A stretch of 64,000 nucleotides of DNA from Thermohahella caldifontis (lineage in GTDB: Bacteria; Pseudomonadota; Gammaproteobacteria; Pseudomonadales; Oleiphilaceae). The translations under genes and the position numbers were made by a program. Positions 1 to 9,878 of this stretch are shown here, piece after piece. Location: the NCBI RefSeq assembly GCF_041153465.1, contig NZ_CP154858.1, forward strand, positions 2,294,001-2,358,000. The letters are read 5' to 3'. The notes beneath the pieces are model-generated. The model was not told the DNA's origin, ran no database searches, and saw only the letters and a program-made list of their open reading frames with translations. The number at the start of each line of letters is the position of its first letter. Within the stretch, counting starts at the first letter, position 1.

Positions 1-1879
1 GTTTCACAGGGGAAGCCGGGGTAGACCGTCAATGCCAGTGCGGGTCGCCGGGTGACAGAGCTGTCGCCAAGGGAAGGCAATCTGAATGACAAAGGTGAGA
101 ATGCCGCTACATTGCCCGCGAGATCCGAGACACCATTGATGGTGATTTCATAATCCACTCCATCCTTCAGGCCACCTTCCGGTGCCAGTATCACAGCCGT
201 CCCATCCTGCCTGATCCTGAGGTTGGAGACGGGGGTACCCCCTCACTGAGAACAATACCCGAGGCCAGTGAGTCAGGATCCAGTGGTTCATCGAAGAACA
301 GAATGACGGGATCGCCGGGCCTCTGCATGGCCTGCCGGGTTGCCGGAATTGCATCAGCCGGGCCCGGTGTCCAGCTTTTCAGTTGCGGAGGTGTCGTATC
401 AAGAACCCTCAATGCTGCCGCATCCAGTGGTGCCTCTGAATCCGCTGCAGCCTCCAAATGGAAGGCAATGGTGGCAGAGGCCATATCCTTGCCAAGCAGT
501 TCAGGCTCCACCAATCCGATGGCATCAATGGTGAGGACACCATTCTGAACCAGCGCAATGCCCCGCAGTTCCACACCCAGCAGATCCTGAGTAAGCGCCG
601 CATTGGGCTGCGCTTCCTCCGTGCTCATGGAAATATCCATATACAGTGTCACGAGCCTCGGTGCGTTGAGATCCGTCGTATACGGATTCGGGCTCAGGTA
701 ACCGGACGCGTCAGACAGCATGACCACCTGAATATTTCCGGTTTTCTGGGGCGAGCCGTAGGGCTCACCGGGCCGGCTTGCTTCAAGTGCGGGAACGACA
801 CCGCCTACCAACACATCAAGACTGCTGCTATACAGCACGCTGCCTTTCGGGATGCGCAGCGGCAGGGCCTCATTGCTATCAAAGGCCGGCGCATAGGCCA
901 GCTCGGCAAAGAGACTCCCGGACTGCTGAGAGGGGCCGGCCTTGCCCAACAACACCGAGTTCATGGTAATGGCGTTGATCGGCCGTCCATTGAGTACTGA
1001 CCGAATGATCCCGCCAGAGTCCACAACCTGTTGCTGCAATACAACCGTCGGGCCGGTATTGCGGGGCGCAAAGGTAAAGGAGCCGTTGAAACGCGTACCA
1101 TCCGGATCATTCAGACTGGGCAGATTTTCCAGCTTCAGGGTATAGATCTTGCCGGCCTGCAGTATGTCCTGCTTGCTGCCACAGTCTGCCGGATCCTGCG
1201 TCACACAGGGGTCCACCGTGATTCGTCGTCCCTTGACCAGCACCTTCGCAGGCACCGGCTCGCCGTTTTCGGTCTCCAGTAAAATCTTCCCGCCAAGCGT
1301 TTTCCAGTCCGGATGTATCGGCTGGGTCATCGCCAGACGGAATGTGGAAAAATTCATGACGTCAAACGCACTGCCCTGCTCCGGAACCCGCCAGGCAACA
1401 CTGAACTCGTTACCTGTTCGATCCAGGCTGGCAATCCCTGACTGCGCTGGCCTGATCGTGAACTGAATGCCAGCTTCACCCACTGCATTTGGCGTCGCAA
1501 TCGTTCGGCCACCTTCCGCCAGTAATGGCGCATCGAATGTCACGGTGTAAACCATGCCTTCCGCGAGAGCTGACGCCGGAGTGAGCTTGAGGCTGCGTCC
1601 CTCATCCACCAACTCCACGGAATAGTCAACCGGTTCGCCCGATGTATTGTTGGTCCATAGGATTTTCCCGCTGAGTTCGTCAGGGGTGTCGACCACAGGT
1701 GCTGAAAAACGAATCACCAGTTCCGTTGAAGGACTGACATTCACTTGCCCATCCATGGGATATGAGAAGATCACACTTGCAGGAGTGGTTCTCACATGCG
1801 GGGTTTGCGTATTGCCACCACTACATGCCACAAGAGCCATGCAGCACAGCCACAGCAGAAATCTCGGAAATTTCATCAT
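1..1879 (-). CDS. Ig-like (Big_5/SbsA-type) repeat lipoprotein, frameshifted and cut by the window edge
   Basis: Likely outer-membrane or surface lipoprotein. The N-terminus is a lipoprotein signal: basic start, hydrophobic LLWLCCMALVAC ending in a lipobox with Cys about residue 20, then SGG. Several Ig-like segments of the SbsA/Big_5 kind follow (STELVIRFSAPV near residue 55, VILFFDEPLDPDSL near 530). The frame runs into a stop at about 191, but the next frame continues the fold without a break from about 235 to base 1 (KDGVDYEITINGVSDLAGN is typical of this domain) and leaves the window. Inserting one base in the ggggg/ccccc tract at 231-242 restores one frame. It lies 10 bp downstream of the FadL-like gene and is probably co-transcribed with it. 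Function unknown; a partner of the FadL channel is only an inference. Confidence 0.8.
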
Positions 1880-1889
1880 TTCTGCTCCC

Positions 1890-3220
1890 TCAGAATTTCA
1901 ACGTGACGGAACCGCTGAGGACATGAACATCACCCTCTGCCGTCACGGGCGTCTCGTTGCCATCATGATCCACCAGGGTGAAATCCCGCTTGCTGAGTTG
2001 CTGGTACTGGTATCCAAGATCCATGCGTACCGGATAGGCAAGCCAGCGGGTTTGGGTATAAGTGGCACTGACCCCCAGACCCACAACGAGCTTATCGGTA
2101 TCCAGGTAGTTGATTTCAGGGTTGCGCGTGGTTTTCAGTGGCGACTGCTCATAGGCCACACCACCGCGAACAGCAAAATTCTCGTTCAGCTGATACTCAC
2201 CACCGAGCCTGGGAATCACAATATCCCTGAACTGAATGCGGTTCGGGGAGAAACAGAGTCCTGATCCTTGATCGAATCGCGGGCAAACTCATTTTCCAGC
2301 TCAGACCAGTTCTGCTGCTCCAGACTGCCCCCGATCCGCCAGCCATTTCCCTGGTACTGGAGGCCCAGACCGAACGTTTCCGGCTGAAACGAGTCTATGG
2401 TGGTGACAGCCAGGTTCAGACCTGGCTCGGGAATCGTCTGCACAACCACTACGTTGGAATCAATGGTGGTTCTGGCGGTGGATTTCGTTCTGTACACAAG
2501 CCCGGCTTCCCATCCGCTGAACAGGCACTCACTGTCCGGGCACAGGGTTTTACCCAAATCTGCGGTCAGCCCGAGGATGGCCTTGGGTGAAGGGTTGGCA
2601 GAAACAGACAGCCGCTCCCGACTCGTTTTTCCACCCAGCGTGGAAACAGCATCCAGATGTGCCGTGGCATTCAGTGTCACCCGGAAAGACGCCCCCAGTG
2701 ACAGACCACGCCAAACCGGCGTCGCGGCACCGATGTTCAGAAACAGCGGTTCCCGCCCGTACTCCAGAAACTGACCGGATTCCGTCGTTTCAGAACGGAA
2801 AGCCAGCATTTCCTTTCCGTATTTTTCAACGCCTGCAATAAAACCGAGATATAACGGGTGCCCCAGCTTTGTCAGTGAGCTCAGGTTAGTCTTCATGCCG
2901 ATCAGAACGTGCTGACTGGGAGTATTCGAGAGTATGTCTCCATCTGCATTGGGGTTGACCACTCTCAACTCTTGTTCCGCATGCAGCAGGCCGGTTGTCA
3001 ATTCACCGCGTTCGTCGCGCGTCAGTGACGCCGGATTATAGTATGTGACCGAAACCTGGTTATTGAACATGGATAGTGATTGTGCGGTAGCCACATCCAC
3101 CGGCATGACGCCATAAGTGGTCCCCAGGTTACCCATACTGGCATGCACAAACGTTGCTGCCGCGCTTGCAGCCACCATGCATGACAGAACCCGTACCGAA
3201 AACCGGGATAAACTTCCCAT
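1890..3220 (-). CDS. FadL/OmpP1/TodX-family outer-membrane transporter, frameshifted
   Basis: Beta-barrel channel for hydrophobic substrates such as long-chain fatty acids or hydrocarbons, by family. The start at 3220 (MGSLSRFSVRV) follows an AGGAG ribosome site, and the signal peptide probably ends at VHA before SMGNLGTTYG. Family features are the NQVSVTYYNPASLTRDERGE segment near residue 55, a long barrel, and a C-terminus ending in the aromatic VTLKF expected of an outer-membrane protein. The frame breaks near 2245-2248 (gggg on the + strand). The other frame reads PNRIQFRDIVIPRLGGEYQ, a strongly conserved FadL segment, so one missing base explains the break. Total length about 440 residues is normal. 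Two perfect 7-7-7 palindromes lie upstream. Confidence 0.85.
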
Positions 3221-3259
3221 TTGCAGACTCCTGAGTTGTCGTATTTTTTTAGGGTTAGT

Positions 3260-3322
3260 ACACAACGCAAAAGGTTGTGTAACGCTTTAACCTACCAAAG
3301 CGGTCAAGTTCATACCTTGACC
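3260..3322. promoter_or_regulatory. Two perfect inverted repeats upstream of the FadL-like gene
   Basis: Within 63 bp there are two palindromes with the same 7-7-7 geometry: ACACAAC at 3260-3266 with GTTGTGT at 3274-3280, and GGTCAAG at 3302-3308 with CTTGACC at 3316-3322. Neither is followed by a T tract on either strand, so they are unlikely terminators. They sit 40-100 bp upstream of the start codon at 3220, where a repressor or activator would bind. The regulator is unknown. Confidence 0.4.
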
Positions 3323-3472
3323 CTATTAACAGCCACACCTGTCATCAAGGCCAAGGCAGTCGTATTCCAGGCTTGAAATCCACCCTTTCTGGTGGGAAAT
3401 TGACCAGACTGGACTGATCCACCCCGAGACCACAACGGTTCCCGGAGCCGATAAATCAGCGAGGAACACGCA

Positions 3473-3955
3473 ATGGACCGCTATCTGATCACAAAGGAAG
3501 AGATCGAGGCCTTTGAAGGTCTCGACAAAACCCACTTTCTGAATCCGAATGCCAGAAGGGTCAACAAGTCCCTCGGCGATCTGGCCGGCCTGACCGGTAT
3601 CGGTTTTCATATCATTGAAGTGCAGCCGGGACATGAGTCCACGGAGTTTCACAAGCACTATCATGAGGATGAGTGCGTGTACATCCTTGAGGGTACGGCC
3701 GAAGCGGTGATCGGCGACCAGACCTTTGCCGTGAAGGCAGGCGACTTTATCGGCTACCGGGCGGGCGGCGAGGCACACACGCTGAAGAACACCGGCACTG
3801 CGGTGCTGCGGTGCATCGTGGCCGGGCAACGTCTGGGTCATGATGTGGGCGACTATCCCCATGCCGGCAAGCGGGTCTATCGCAACAAGGATATGCCCTG
3901 GAACCTGGTGGACATGGACCGGATTGACGAGATCTCTGCCGGTCGCAAAATCTGA
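3473..3955 (+). CDS. Cupin-domain protein
   Basis: Small single-domain cupin of 160 residues. Motif 1 is visible as GHESTEFHKHYHEDECVYILEG (residues about 54-75), supplying the His/His/Glu metal ligands, and motif 2 as HTLKNTGTAVLRCIVAG near residue 102. The conserved tail GHDVGDYPHAGKRVYRN resembles cupins annotated as putative sugar or oxalate-type isomerases/decarboxylases, but the substrate cannot be told. It stands alone, with about 120 bp to terB downstream. Confidence 0.85.
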   Translation: MDRYLITKEEIEAFEGLDKTHFLNPNARRVNKSLGDLAGLTGIGFHIIEVQPGHESTEFHKHYHEDECVYILEGTAEAVIGDQTFAVKAGDFIGYRAGGEAHTLKNTGTAVLRCIVAGQRLGHDVGDYPHAGKRVYRNKDMPWNLVDMDRIDEISAGRKI

Positions 3956-4078
3956 TTCGGGGCCCCTTGGAACACCGCGACCGGCTTCCCGGATGAAGTG
4001 TCTGAAAGATGTGAGCCGGGGACTTGAACTTGACGGGTTTGGGTGCTTCCATGGACAGGCGTTTATCCGGAGAAGACC

Positions 4079-4537
4079 ATGATCGAACTGCTCAAAGATC
4101 TCGTTGCCACCTTCCGGGAGGGCAAGGGCCCGGTGCCCGAGCCGGCTCTGGAGCGACTGTGCGCGGCGCTCATGCTGCAACTGGCTGCCATTGACCAGAA
4201 TCTGGACGCGGCCGAGGAAACGGTCATTCAGGAGTATATCCGTCGCCATTTCGGGCTGACGGAGGAGGAGACCCGGCGCACGCTGGAAGATGCCCGTGAT
4301 GACGCGGAGCGTGCCACCTCCCTCTACGAGCTCACTTCCGTCATCAACAGCCGCTGCGACGAAGATCAGAAAGTGTATCTGATCTATCAGATGTGGTGCC
4401 TGGCCTTTGCGGACGGCACACTGGACCGGTACGAGGAGCACTTCATCCGCCGGGCCGCTGAGCTGCTCTATGTTCCCCATGTGCGGATGATGCGCGCCAA
4501 ACATGACGCCGCCCAGGATACCGGCTTCGGTCACTGA
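4079..4537 (+). CDS. TerB-family (tellurite resistance TerB-like) protein
   Basis: Small alpha-helical cytoplasmic protein of 152 residues. It matches the TerB/COG4103 pattern: acidic helix pairs with EETVIQEYIRRHFGLTEEE near residue 45 and DGTLDRYEEHFIRRAAELLYV near residue 118. The start at 4079 is chosen for the CGGAGAAG ribosome site; an earlier in-frame start at 4043 lacks one. No other ter genes are nearby, so a role in tellurite resistance is not implied. It ends 2 bp before the AraC-type regulator and is probably co-transcribed with it. Confidence 0.8.
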   Translation: MIELLKDLVATFREGKGPVPEPALERLCAALMLQLAAIDQNLDAAEETVIQEYIRRHFGLTEEETRRTLEDARDDAERATSLYELTSVINSRCDEDQKVYLIYQMWCLAFADGTLDRYEEHFIRRAAELLYVPHVRMMRAKHDAAQDTGFGH

Positions 4538-4539
4538 CC

Positions 4540-5490
4540 ATGTCTGCGCACTGGCACCCCCTGCTCCCCTGCCTGCTCCGCACGGCCGCCCAGACCGGGG
4601 CTCATGCCTCGGCGCTGCTCAGCCAGCCCGTGAACGGGATTGACCAGATCCTCGCACAGCTCTGCAGCCAGCCGGGACAGGCGGACTTTGCCCTGCACTT
4701 CGGGCGCAATTTCGTGTTCGACTTCCTGCCGGACATGGATACTTTCCTGCTCACCTGCGAAAGCCTGCGGCAGGCCGCACGCGCCCTGCACTGGGTCAAC
4801 CGGCTGCTGGACAGCAACCTGATCCTGACCCTTGAAGAAGTGGATGGCTGGGCCGTCATGACCGTGGTGCCCCCCGTGAATCAGGCCCCGTCCATGCACG
4901 CGGATGAAGCCATTCTGGCCGCGGTGACACGCATCCTCCGTACGCTGACCGCACAGCAACAGTTGCCGGTCACCCTGTATTTTCGCCACCGCAGACCGGC
5001 CCACGCCGAACGCTACACGGCCCTGCTCCAGGCCCCCTGCGAGTTCGGTGCCGGCTTCACCGGCATCCGGGGGCCGGCCGAGTGGCTGGATCGTCCCCTG
5101 CCCAATGCGTCCGCCGAGCTGAACCAGACGGCAGAGCATCTCATCCTGGAGCGCATGCTGGCGGATTCCGACACGCCCGTCAGCGACCGCCTGCGCGCAC
5201 TACTGCACGCGGATCACTCCCGTCTCGCCCTCAATGCGGACGCCATGGCAGAAAGTCTGGGCCTGCATCCACGCACCCTGCAGCGCCGTCTGGCTGCCGA
5301 AGGCCAGAGCTGGACGGCCCTGGTGGATGAGGTGCGCTTTCACTGGACACTGATCTGGCTGCGCCAGCGCCAGGATCTGGAAGACATTGCCCTGCGCCTG
5401 GGTTTTGCCGACCGCCGCTGTCTGACCCGTGCGTTCAGACGCTGGACCGGCCACTCCCCCCGCGAATGGCTGTCGCGCCATTTGTCGTAA
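4540..5490 (+). CDS. AraC-family transcriptional regulator
   Basis: DNA-binding regulator of 316 residues. The N-terminal ~190 residues resemble the arabinose-binding-like sensor domain of OruR/ArgR-type AraC proteins. The C-terminal ~95 residues carry the two helix-turn-helix units (DAMAESLGLHPRTLQRRLAA and DIALRLGFADRRCLTRAFRR) and the typical GHSPREW ending. It sits between terB and the PF10118 hydrolase on the same strand and is a candidate regulator of that hydrolase. The inducer is unknown. Confidence 0.85.
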   Translation: MSAHWHPLLPCLLRTAAQTGAHASALLSQPVNGIDQILAQLCSQPGQADFALHFGRNFVFDFLPDMDTFLLTCESLRQAARALHWVNRLLDSNLILTLEEVDGWAVMTVVPPVNQAPSMHADEAILAAVTRILRTLTAQQQLPVTLYFRHRRPAHAERYTALLQAPCEFGAGFTGIRGPAEWLDRPLPNASAELNQTAEHLILERMLADSDTPVSDRLRALLHADHSRLALNADAMAESLGLHPRTLQRRLAAEGQSWTALVDEVRFHWTLIWLRQRQDLEDIALRLGFADRRCLTRAFRRWTGHSPREWLSRHLS

Positions 5491-5578
5491 AGTGTTCCCT
5501 TTCGTCTGCCCGGTTCCTGTCGGGCACGGGCGGCCTCCTGTACGCTGAGATCATCACAACAACAAGGAGGAGGCTGCC

Positions 5579-6391
5579 ATGTCTTCACTGCCCACCGTCC
5601 GCCGCCGGCCGGAGTTTGATCTGAGCACGGTGCCCCGCTACTGGCTGGACAACGACCCGTTCAAGACTCGTCTGCTGGATGCCATGTCCCTGCTGTTTCC
5701 GGATGGGGAACGTTTCTTCATCCGCAGTGTACGCCACTTCCGGGATCAGATTGAGGACCCGTCCCTGCAGGCGCGGGTGGCCGACTTCATTTATCAGGAA
5801 GCCCAGCACGGCTGCCAGCACGAACAGTACAATGCACGCCTGAAGGCACAGGGACTGCCGGTGGACGACATGCTTGCCGAGCTGCGCAGCCGTCTGGACA
5901 GTCTGTGGAATCAGCTCGGCCCGCTGGCGTCACTGGCACTGACCTGTGGGGCGGAACACCTCACCGCGGTACTGGGACGCAGCATCCTGACGCATCCGGA
6001 GTACTGGGCCGGTGCCCATCCGGTGATGCGGGATCTGTTCCACTGGCATGCCATCGAGGAGCTGGAGCACCGGGATGTGGCCTACGACGTGCTGCAGACC
6101 GTGGCGCCCGGACGCTATGTGCACCGCACCGCCCATTACGCCTTCATGTGGGCGTACTTCTGGCGTGGCGCCTTCCGCCTGCAGCGCATGATGCTTCAGG
6201 CGGAGGGGCAATGGTCTCCCACCCTGATCTGGCAGTATCGGAAATGGCTGTTTGGCCTTCAGGGGGTGCTGACGTCTGCGGTGCCGGACATGGTGCACTA
6301 TTTCCGTCCGGGCTATCACCCGGCCCACCTCCGGGTGCCCGCCGGACCCTATGCGGAGTGGTCAAGGCGTCTGGCCGTGCACGCGGCCTGA
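5579..6391 (+). CDS. Metal-dependent hydrolase family protein (PF10118/COG3687)
   Basis: 270-residue all-helical protein of the family annotated 'metal-dependent hydrolase'. Likely metal-binding His/Glu clusters are visible: FIYQEAQHGCQHEQYN near residue 75, GAEHLTAVLG near 122, and WHAIEELEHRDVAYDV near 157. The E..H and EEleH patterns recall di-iron ferritin-like enzymes. The start has an AAGGAGGAGG ribosome site. It is preceded by an AraC regulator and followed by a good terminator at 6412. Substrate unknown; family members often accompany lipid or hydrocarbon metabolism genes. Confidence 0.75.
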   Translation: MSSLPTVRRRPEFDLSTVPRYWLDNDPFKTRLLDAMSLLFPDGERFFIRSVRHFRDQIEDPSLQARVADFIYQEAQHGCQHEQYNARLKAQGLPVDDMLAELRSRLDSLWNQLGPLASLALTCGAEHLTAVLGRSILTHPEYWAGAHPVMRDLFHWHAIEELEHRDVAYDVLQTVAPGRYVHRTAHYAFMWAYFWRGAFRLQRMMLQAEGQWSPTLIWQYRKWLFGLQGVLTSAVPDMVHYFRPGYHPAHLRVPAGPYAEWSRRLAVHAA

Positions 6392-6411
6392 CGTCAGCAT
6401 ATTTGACACAT

Positions 6412-6448
6412 GCCGGATCATAATCACTCTGATGATCCGGCTATTTGT
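6412..6448 (+). terminator. Intrinsic terminator after the PF10118 gene
   Basis: Perfect 10-bp inverted repeat (GCCGGATCAT at 6412-6421 and ATGATCCGGC at 6432-6441) with a 10-base loop, followed by TATTTGTT. It lies 20 bp after the stop codon. The rest of the 295-bp gap up to 6687 is AT-rich and probably holds the promoter of the next gene. Confidence 0.7.
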
Positions 6449-6686
6449 TAACCGCAGCCAGCACCTTCTGCGATCTGAATCACAAAATCATCCCGCCAAT
6501 TGAATCTGAGATCACCCGATCTGACAGCTCGTCACGCGTTGTGTCATGAAATTTTGCACCCGGGTACTGTTTCGGGCAAAACAATGCAAACAGATCATTG
6601 TTTAAAAACGTTTTTATGGTAGCGGCATATTTTATGCTTGTTGCCGGATTCATCATAACCCAATCGCATATCAATGGAGCAGTGGA

Positions 6687-7267
6687 ATGAAAAAAGGAAT
6701 GATGACCCTGTGCGCTGCAACCCTCGCAGCCAGCATGCAGGCCAACGCCGTCCCCATGGATTTTGATTTCAGCGGGACATTCACCAAGGACAACGATGTG
6801 GTGTTGCTGAACTTTACGGTCAATACCGCAAGCAGCGTCACCATCTTTTCAAGTTCCTGGGATGACGGGGGTTTCGATCCGATCCTGGCCATCTGGGACA
6901 GCGCGGGTAACCGGATTGAGCAGCAAGATGATGGTGGACTCACCGGATCAACCGTTTCAAACGGTGTCTCTTACGATTATGGAGTGTGGGACAGCTACTT
7001 CACAATTGCGCTGGATGCCGGCACGTACACCGCAAGCATCGCCCAGTACAGCAATTTCGCCAACGGTACACATCTGTCGGATGGCTTCAGATATGACAGC
7101 AACCCCAATTTCCGGGGGGAAATTTCTCCGGCCGCAGCCCCTATTATGAATTTCACATCCTGAACGTTGACCAAGCCACGAATGTCAGCGTACCGGAGCC
7201 GGCCACACTGGCACTGCTCGGTCTGGGCCTCGCCGGCATGGGTCTGCGTCGTCGCAGCAAGGCGTGA
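6687..7267 (+). CDS. DVUA0089-type PEP-CTERM protein, frameshifted
   Basis: Exported protein with signal peptide (MKKGMMTLCAATLAASMQANA). The body matches the DVUA0089 family (SSWDDGGFDPILAIWDSAGN, LDAGTYTASIAQYSNFANG). The first frame stops at 7163 after an unrelated tail. The +1 frame from about 7120 gives GRSPYYEFHILNVDQATNVS, then a full PEP-CTERM sorting signal: VPEPATLALLGLGLAGMG and the basic end LRRRSKA. Adding one G to the six-G run at 7114-7119 joins them (RGGNFSGRSPYYEF). PEP-CTERM proteins are processed by exosortase and usually reach the cell surface or exopolysaccharide; no exosortase is in the window. Confidence 0.85.
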
Positions 7268-7309
7268 TCCGTGAACAGGCTGCGTCGGCAACCCGTACAC
7301 GCATAAACG

Positions 7310-8140
7310 TCAACGCAGCCTGAACTCGATACCAATCGTCAGGGTCTCCTCTCCGGCCGGAGAGGGGGCCAGCTTCCATTGTTTCAGCGTCTTCAGTGCC
7401 GCCTGATCCAGTACGGGGTAGCCCGAACTGTTCACGATGCGGGCATCCAGGGGGTTGCCCTGGCCGTCCACCCGCAGTGCAATCTCCACACGCCCTTCCC
7501 AGCCCATGCGCCTTGCCAGATAGGGGTATGGGGGTGCCGGGGTCTGTCCGTGTCCGAGACGGTACCGCGGCGGCTGCGACACCGCAGATTCGGAGGCACG
7601 GTTGGTTTTCGTCTTTTCCGTCGCCTCACCGGCTGAAGTGTCAGGGGCTGGTGATGGCATTTCAGGCCTGCCCGGTGAGACCGGCACCGTGTTCTCAACC
7701 GAATCTGTCCTTTGCGCAGGCGGCTCCGAAGCGGAATCCTGCAGCGTATCCGCTAACGGTGGCGGGGCTGCGGGCGTCCGGGGTTCCGGTGGCAGGGGCG
7801 CTTTCCGCGGCGCCAGCGGTATCGGTCTGGTCGTCTCCACGGGCAAGGATGCCGGGGGTACCTTCGCAGATTTTGTGGCCTCTGCCTCGACCGGGCGTGC
7901 TGTCTCCGGACGCTCGGCGTCGGCACGCTGCGGTGCGCTGGCATCCGGCTGCGGAGCGGTTTCCTGCGCCGGCTGATCCGGGGCCGGATGCCCGCCCACC
8001 CTATCCAGAGTGACCGACAGGACGTCCGCCCCCTGCTCGCCCCAGCGTTCGGGGTACAACGGCGGCAAGATGCCGAGCACGGCAGCGTGCAGCGCCAGTG
8101 AGAGCCCGATGGCTGCCCACACCAGGCGTCCGGGTTTCAC
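7310..8140 (-). CDS. TonB-family energy transducer
   Basis: 276-residue TonB-like protein. One N-terminal membrane anchor (LVWAAIGLSLALHAAVLGIL, residues 8-27), a long Pro/Ala/Glu/Arg-rich periplasmic spacer (about 55-190), and a C-terminal TonB domain with PYPYLARRMGWEGRVEIALR and the LDQAALKTLKQWKL helix. It would pass proton-motive force to TonB-dependent outer-membrane receptors. It overlaps the ABC ATPase gene by 4 bp as the last gene of an importer operon. No exbB/exbD or receptor gene is in the window, so it must use partners encoded elsewhere. Confidence 0.9.
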   Translation of the reverse strand: MKPGRLVWAAIGLSLALHAAVLGILPPLYPERWGEQGADVLSVTLDRVGGHPAPDQPAQETAPQPDASAPQRADAERPETARPVEAEATKSAKVPPASLPVETTRPIPLAPRKAPLPPEPRTPAAPPPLADTLQDSASEPPAQRTDSVENTVPVSPGRPEMPSPAPDTSAGEATEKTKTNRASESAVSQPPRYRLGHGQTPAPPYPYLARRMGWEGRVEIALRVDGQGNPLDARIVNSSGYPVLDQAALKTLKQWKLAPSPAGEETLTIGIEFRLR

Positions 8141-8910
8141 GGGCCCGTCACCTCATCCCAGGGCAACACCCAGGGCTGACCCTGTGCCTCGCCCCGCAAT
8201 ACCCGAATGGCCAGTGCCTGTTCCAGCACTGCATCGGTCAGCACCTCCCGGGGCGCACCATCCGCCAGCAGACGCCCGTCATGGAGCACCCAGACCCGGT
8301 CGGCAAAGCGCATGGCCAGCGCCACATCGTGCATCACCACAATCGCGCCGTGAGCGGCAGCACACCAGCGTCTGAGGCGTTTCAGCACGTCAAGCTGGTG
8401 GGCCGGGTCCAGCCCCGCCAGCGGCTCATCGGCCAGCAGAAAGGGGGCATCCACTGCCAGCGCACGGGCCAGCAGCACCCGAACGGTCTCGCCGCCGGAG
8501 AGGCTCATGGCGTCCCGGTCCGCCAGGTGCCGGGCGTCCGTCAGGGCCAGTGCCGCCTCCACCGCAGGATGGGACAGAGCCACCGCTTCAGGCTCTCCGT
8601 GCGGATAACGCCCCAATGCCACCAGCTCGCGCACGCGCACCGGCCAGTGCACCTGCGCCTGCTGGGGAAGCCAGGCCAGTTGACGCGCCCGGGCCAGCCG
8701 GTCCAGTTCTGTGACCGGGCGATCTCCCAGATATACCGCTCCGGATTCCGGCACCAGTGCGCCACCCAGCACCTGCAGCAGAGTGCTCTTGCCGGCGCCG
8801 TTGGCCCCCAGCACTGCCACCAGTTCACCCTGTCGAAGCGCCACATCCACCCCGTCCAGGCACTGCCGGTTGCCCCGGCGAACACTGAGATGCCTTGCGG
8901 TCAGCTTCAT
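8137..8910 (-). CDS. FecCD/Btu-type ABC transporter ATP-binding protein
   Basis: 257-residue ATPase for a siderophore, haem or cobalamin importer. Walker A GANGAGKSTLL (near residue 36), signature LSGGETVRVLLARAL and Walker B PFLLADEPLAGLDP are intact, with the H-loop at VMHDVALA. The start at 8910 is MKLTARHLSV, overlapping the permease stop by 4 bp (ATGA), which implies translational coupling. The signature GGETVR departs from the more usual GGExQR. The substrate cannot be assigned from the ATPase. Confidence 0.9.
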   Translation of the reverse strand: MKLTARHLSVRRGNRQCLDGVDVALRQGELVAVLGANGAGKSTLLQVLGGALVPESGAVYLGDRPVTELDRLARARQLAWLPQQAQVHWPVRVRELVALGRYPHGEPEAVALSHPAVEAALALTDARHLADRDAMSLSGGETVRVLLARALAVDAPFLLADEPLAGLDPAHQLDVLKRLRRWCAAAHGAIVVMHDVALAMRFADRVWVLHDGRLLADGAPREVLTDAVLEQALAIRVLRGEAQGQPWVLPWDEVTGP

Positions 8911-9878
8911 CCTGTCCACCGCCCCCGTCCGCGCAGAATGAGCCAGAGGAAGAATGGCGTGCCGATCAGTGCGGTCACCACGCCGACCTTGAGCTCGGTG
9001 GCCAGAGGCAGGGCTCTGACCACCAGATCCGCCAGCAGGGTCAGTCCCGCGCCTGCCAGCGCCGAAGGCCAGAGGGTGGCTCCCGGTTTCCAGCCCACCA
9101 GAGGACGCACGAGATGGGGCACCACCAGGCCGACGAAGCCGATGCCACCGCACACGCTCACCACGGCGCCCACCGCCAGCGCCGTGCCCACCACCACATG
9201 ACGCTGCACCCGCACCACGTCCACCCCCAGGGAATGGGCGGCCTCCGGCCCCAGCGTCAGCACGTCCAGCGCCCGCGCCTGACGCCACATCAGCGTCATG
9301 CCGGCCACGACCGGCAGCACCACCATCAGTGCGTGGGTCAGGGTACGGTTGTCAAACCCGCCCATCATCCAGAACACCACGTCCTGCACTGCAAAGGGAT
9401 TCGGTGCCAGGTTCAGGGCCAGTGTCAGCAGGGCAGCCGTCAGGGCGTTGATGGCCGCTCCGGCCAGAATGATCCAGAGGGCGTCCGGGCGACGCCCCAC
9501 CAGGGCCAGCACCACCACCAGGGCCAGCAGCGCGCTGCCCATGCCCGCCAGCGGCACCCAGACGGAGAGCACGGAACTCACGCCAAAATACATCACCACC
9601 ACCGCACCCAGCACCGCGCTGCCGGAAATGCCCAGCACGCCCGGATCCGCCAGCGGGTTGCGCAACAGGCCCTGCAGGGCCGCGCCGCTCATGCCCAGCG
9701 CCGCACCGGCCAGCACCGCCAGCAGCGTGCGCGGCAACCGCAGATCGGTGACCAGCTGCCAGTCGAGCGGGGTGTCCGGCCAGTGCAATCCGGCAAAGCG
9801 GCTGAGCAACAGGCTCAGACCCATGAGCACAGCCAGCAGAGGCACGAGTCCCCACAGGATCCGGCGGGCGTTATCCAC
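8907..9878 (-). CDS. FecCD/BtuC-family ABC transporter permease
   Basis: 323-residue polytopic permease with about ten membrane helices. It carries the family signatures RLPRTLLAVLAGAALGMSGAALQGLLRNPLADPGVLGISG (residues about 47-86) and CGGIGFVGLVVPHLVR near residue 244. It forms the channel of the importer together with the ATPase and binding protein. Overlaps the binding-protein gene by 8 bp and the ATPase gene by 4 bp. Confidence 0.92.
   Translation of the reverse strand: MDNARRILWGLVPLLAVLMGLSLLLSRFAGLHWPDTPLDWQLVTDLRLPRTLLAVLAGAALGMSGAALQGLLRNPLADPGVLGISGSAVLGAVVVMYFGVSSVLSVWVPLAGMGSALLALVVVLALVGRRPDALWIILAGAAINALTAALLTLALNLAPNPFAVQDVVFWMMGGFDNRTLTHALMVVLPVVAGMTLMWRQARALDVLTLGPEAAHSLGVDVVRVQRHVVVGTALAVGAVVSVCGGIGFVGLVVPHLVRPLVGWKPGATLWPSALAGAGLTLLADLVVRALPLATELKVGVVTALIGTPFFLWLILRGRGRWTG

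Noticed and set aside
4079..4537. Tellurite-resistance operon
   Set aside because: Only a TerB-like protein is present; other ter genes are absent.
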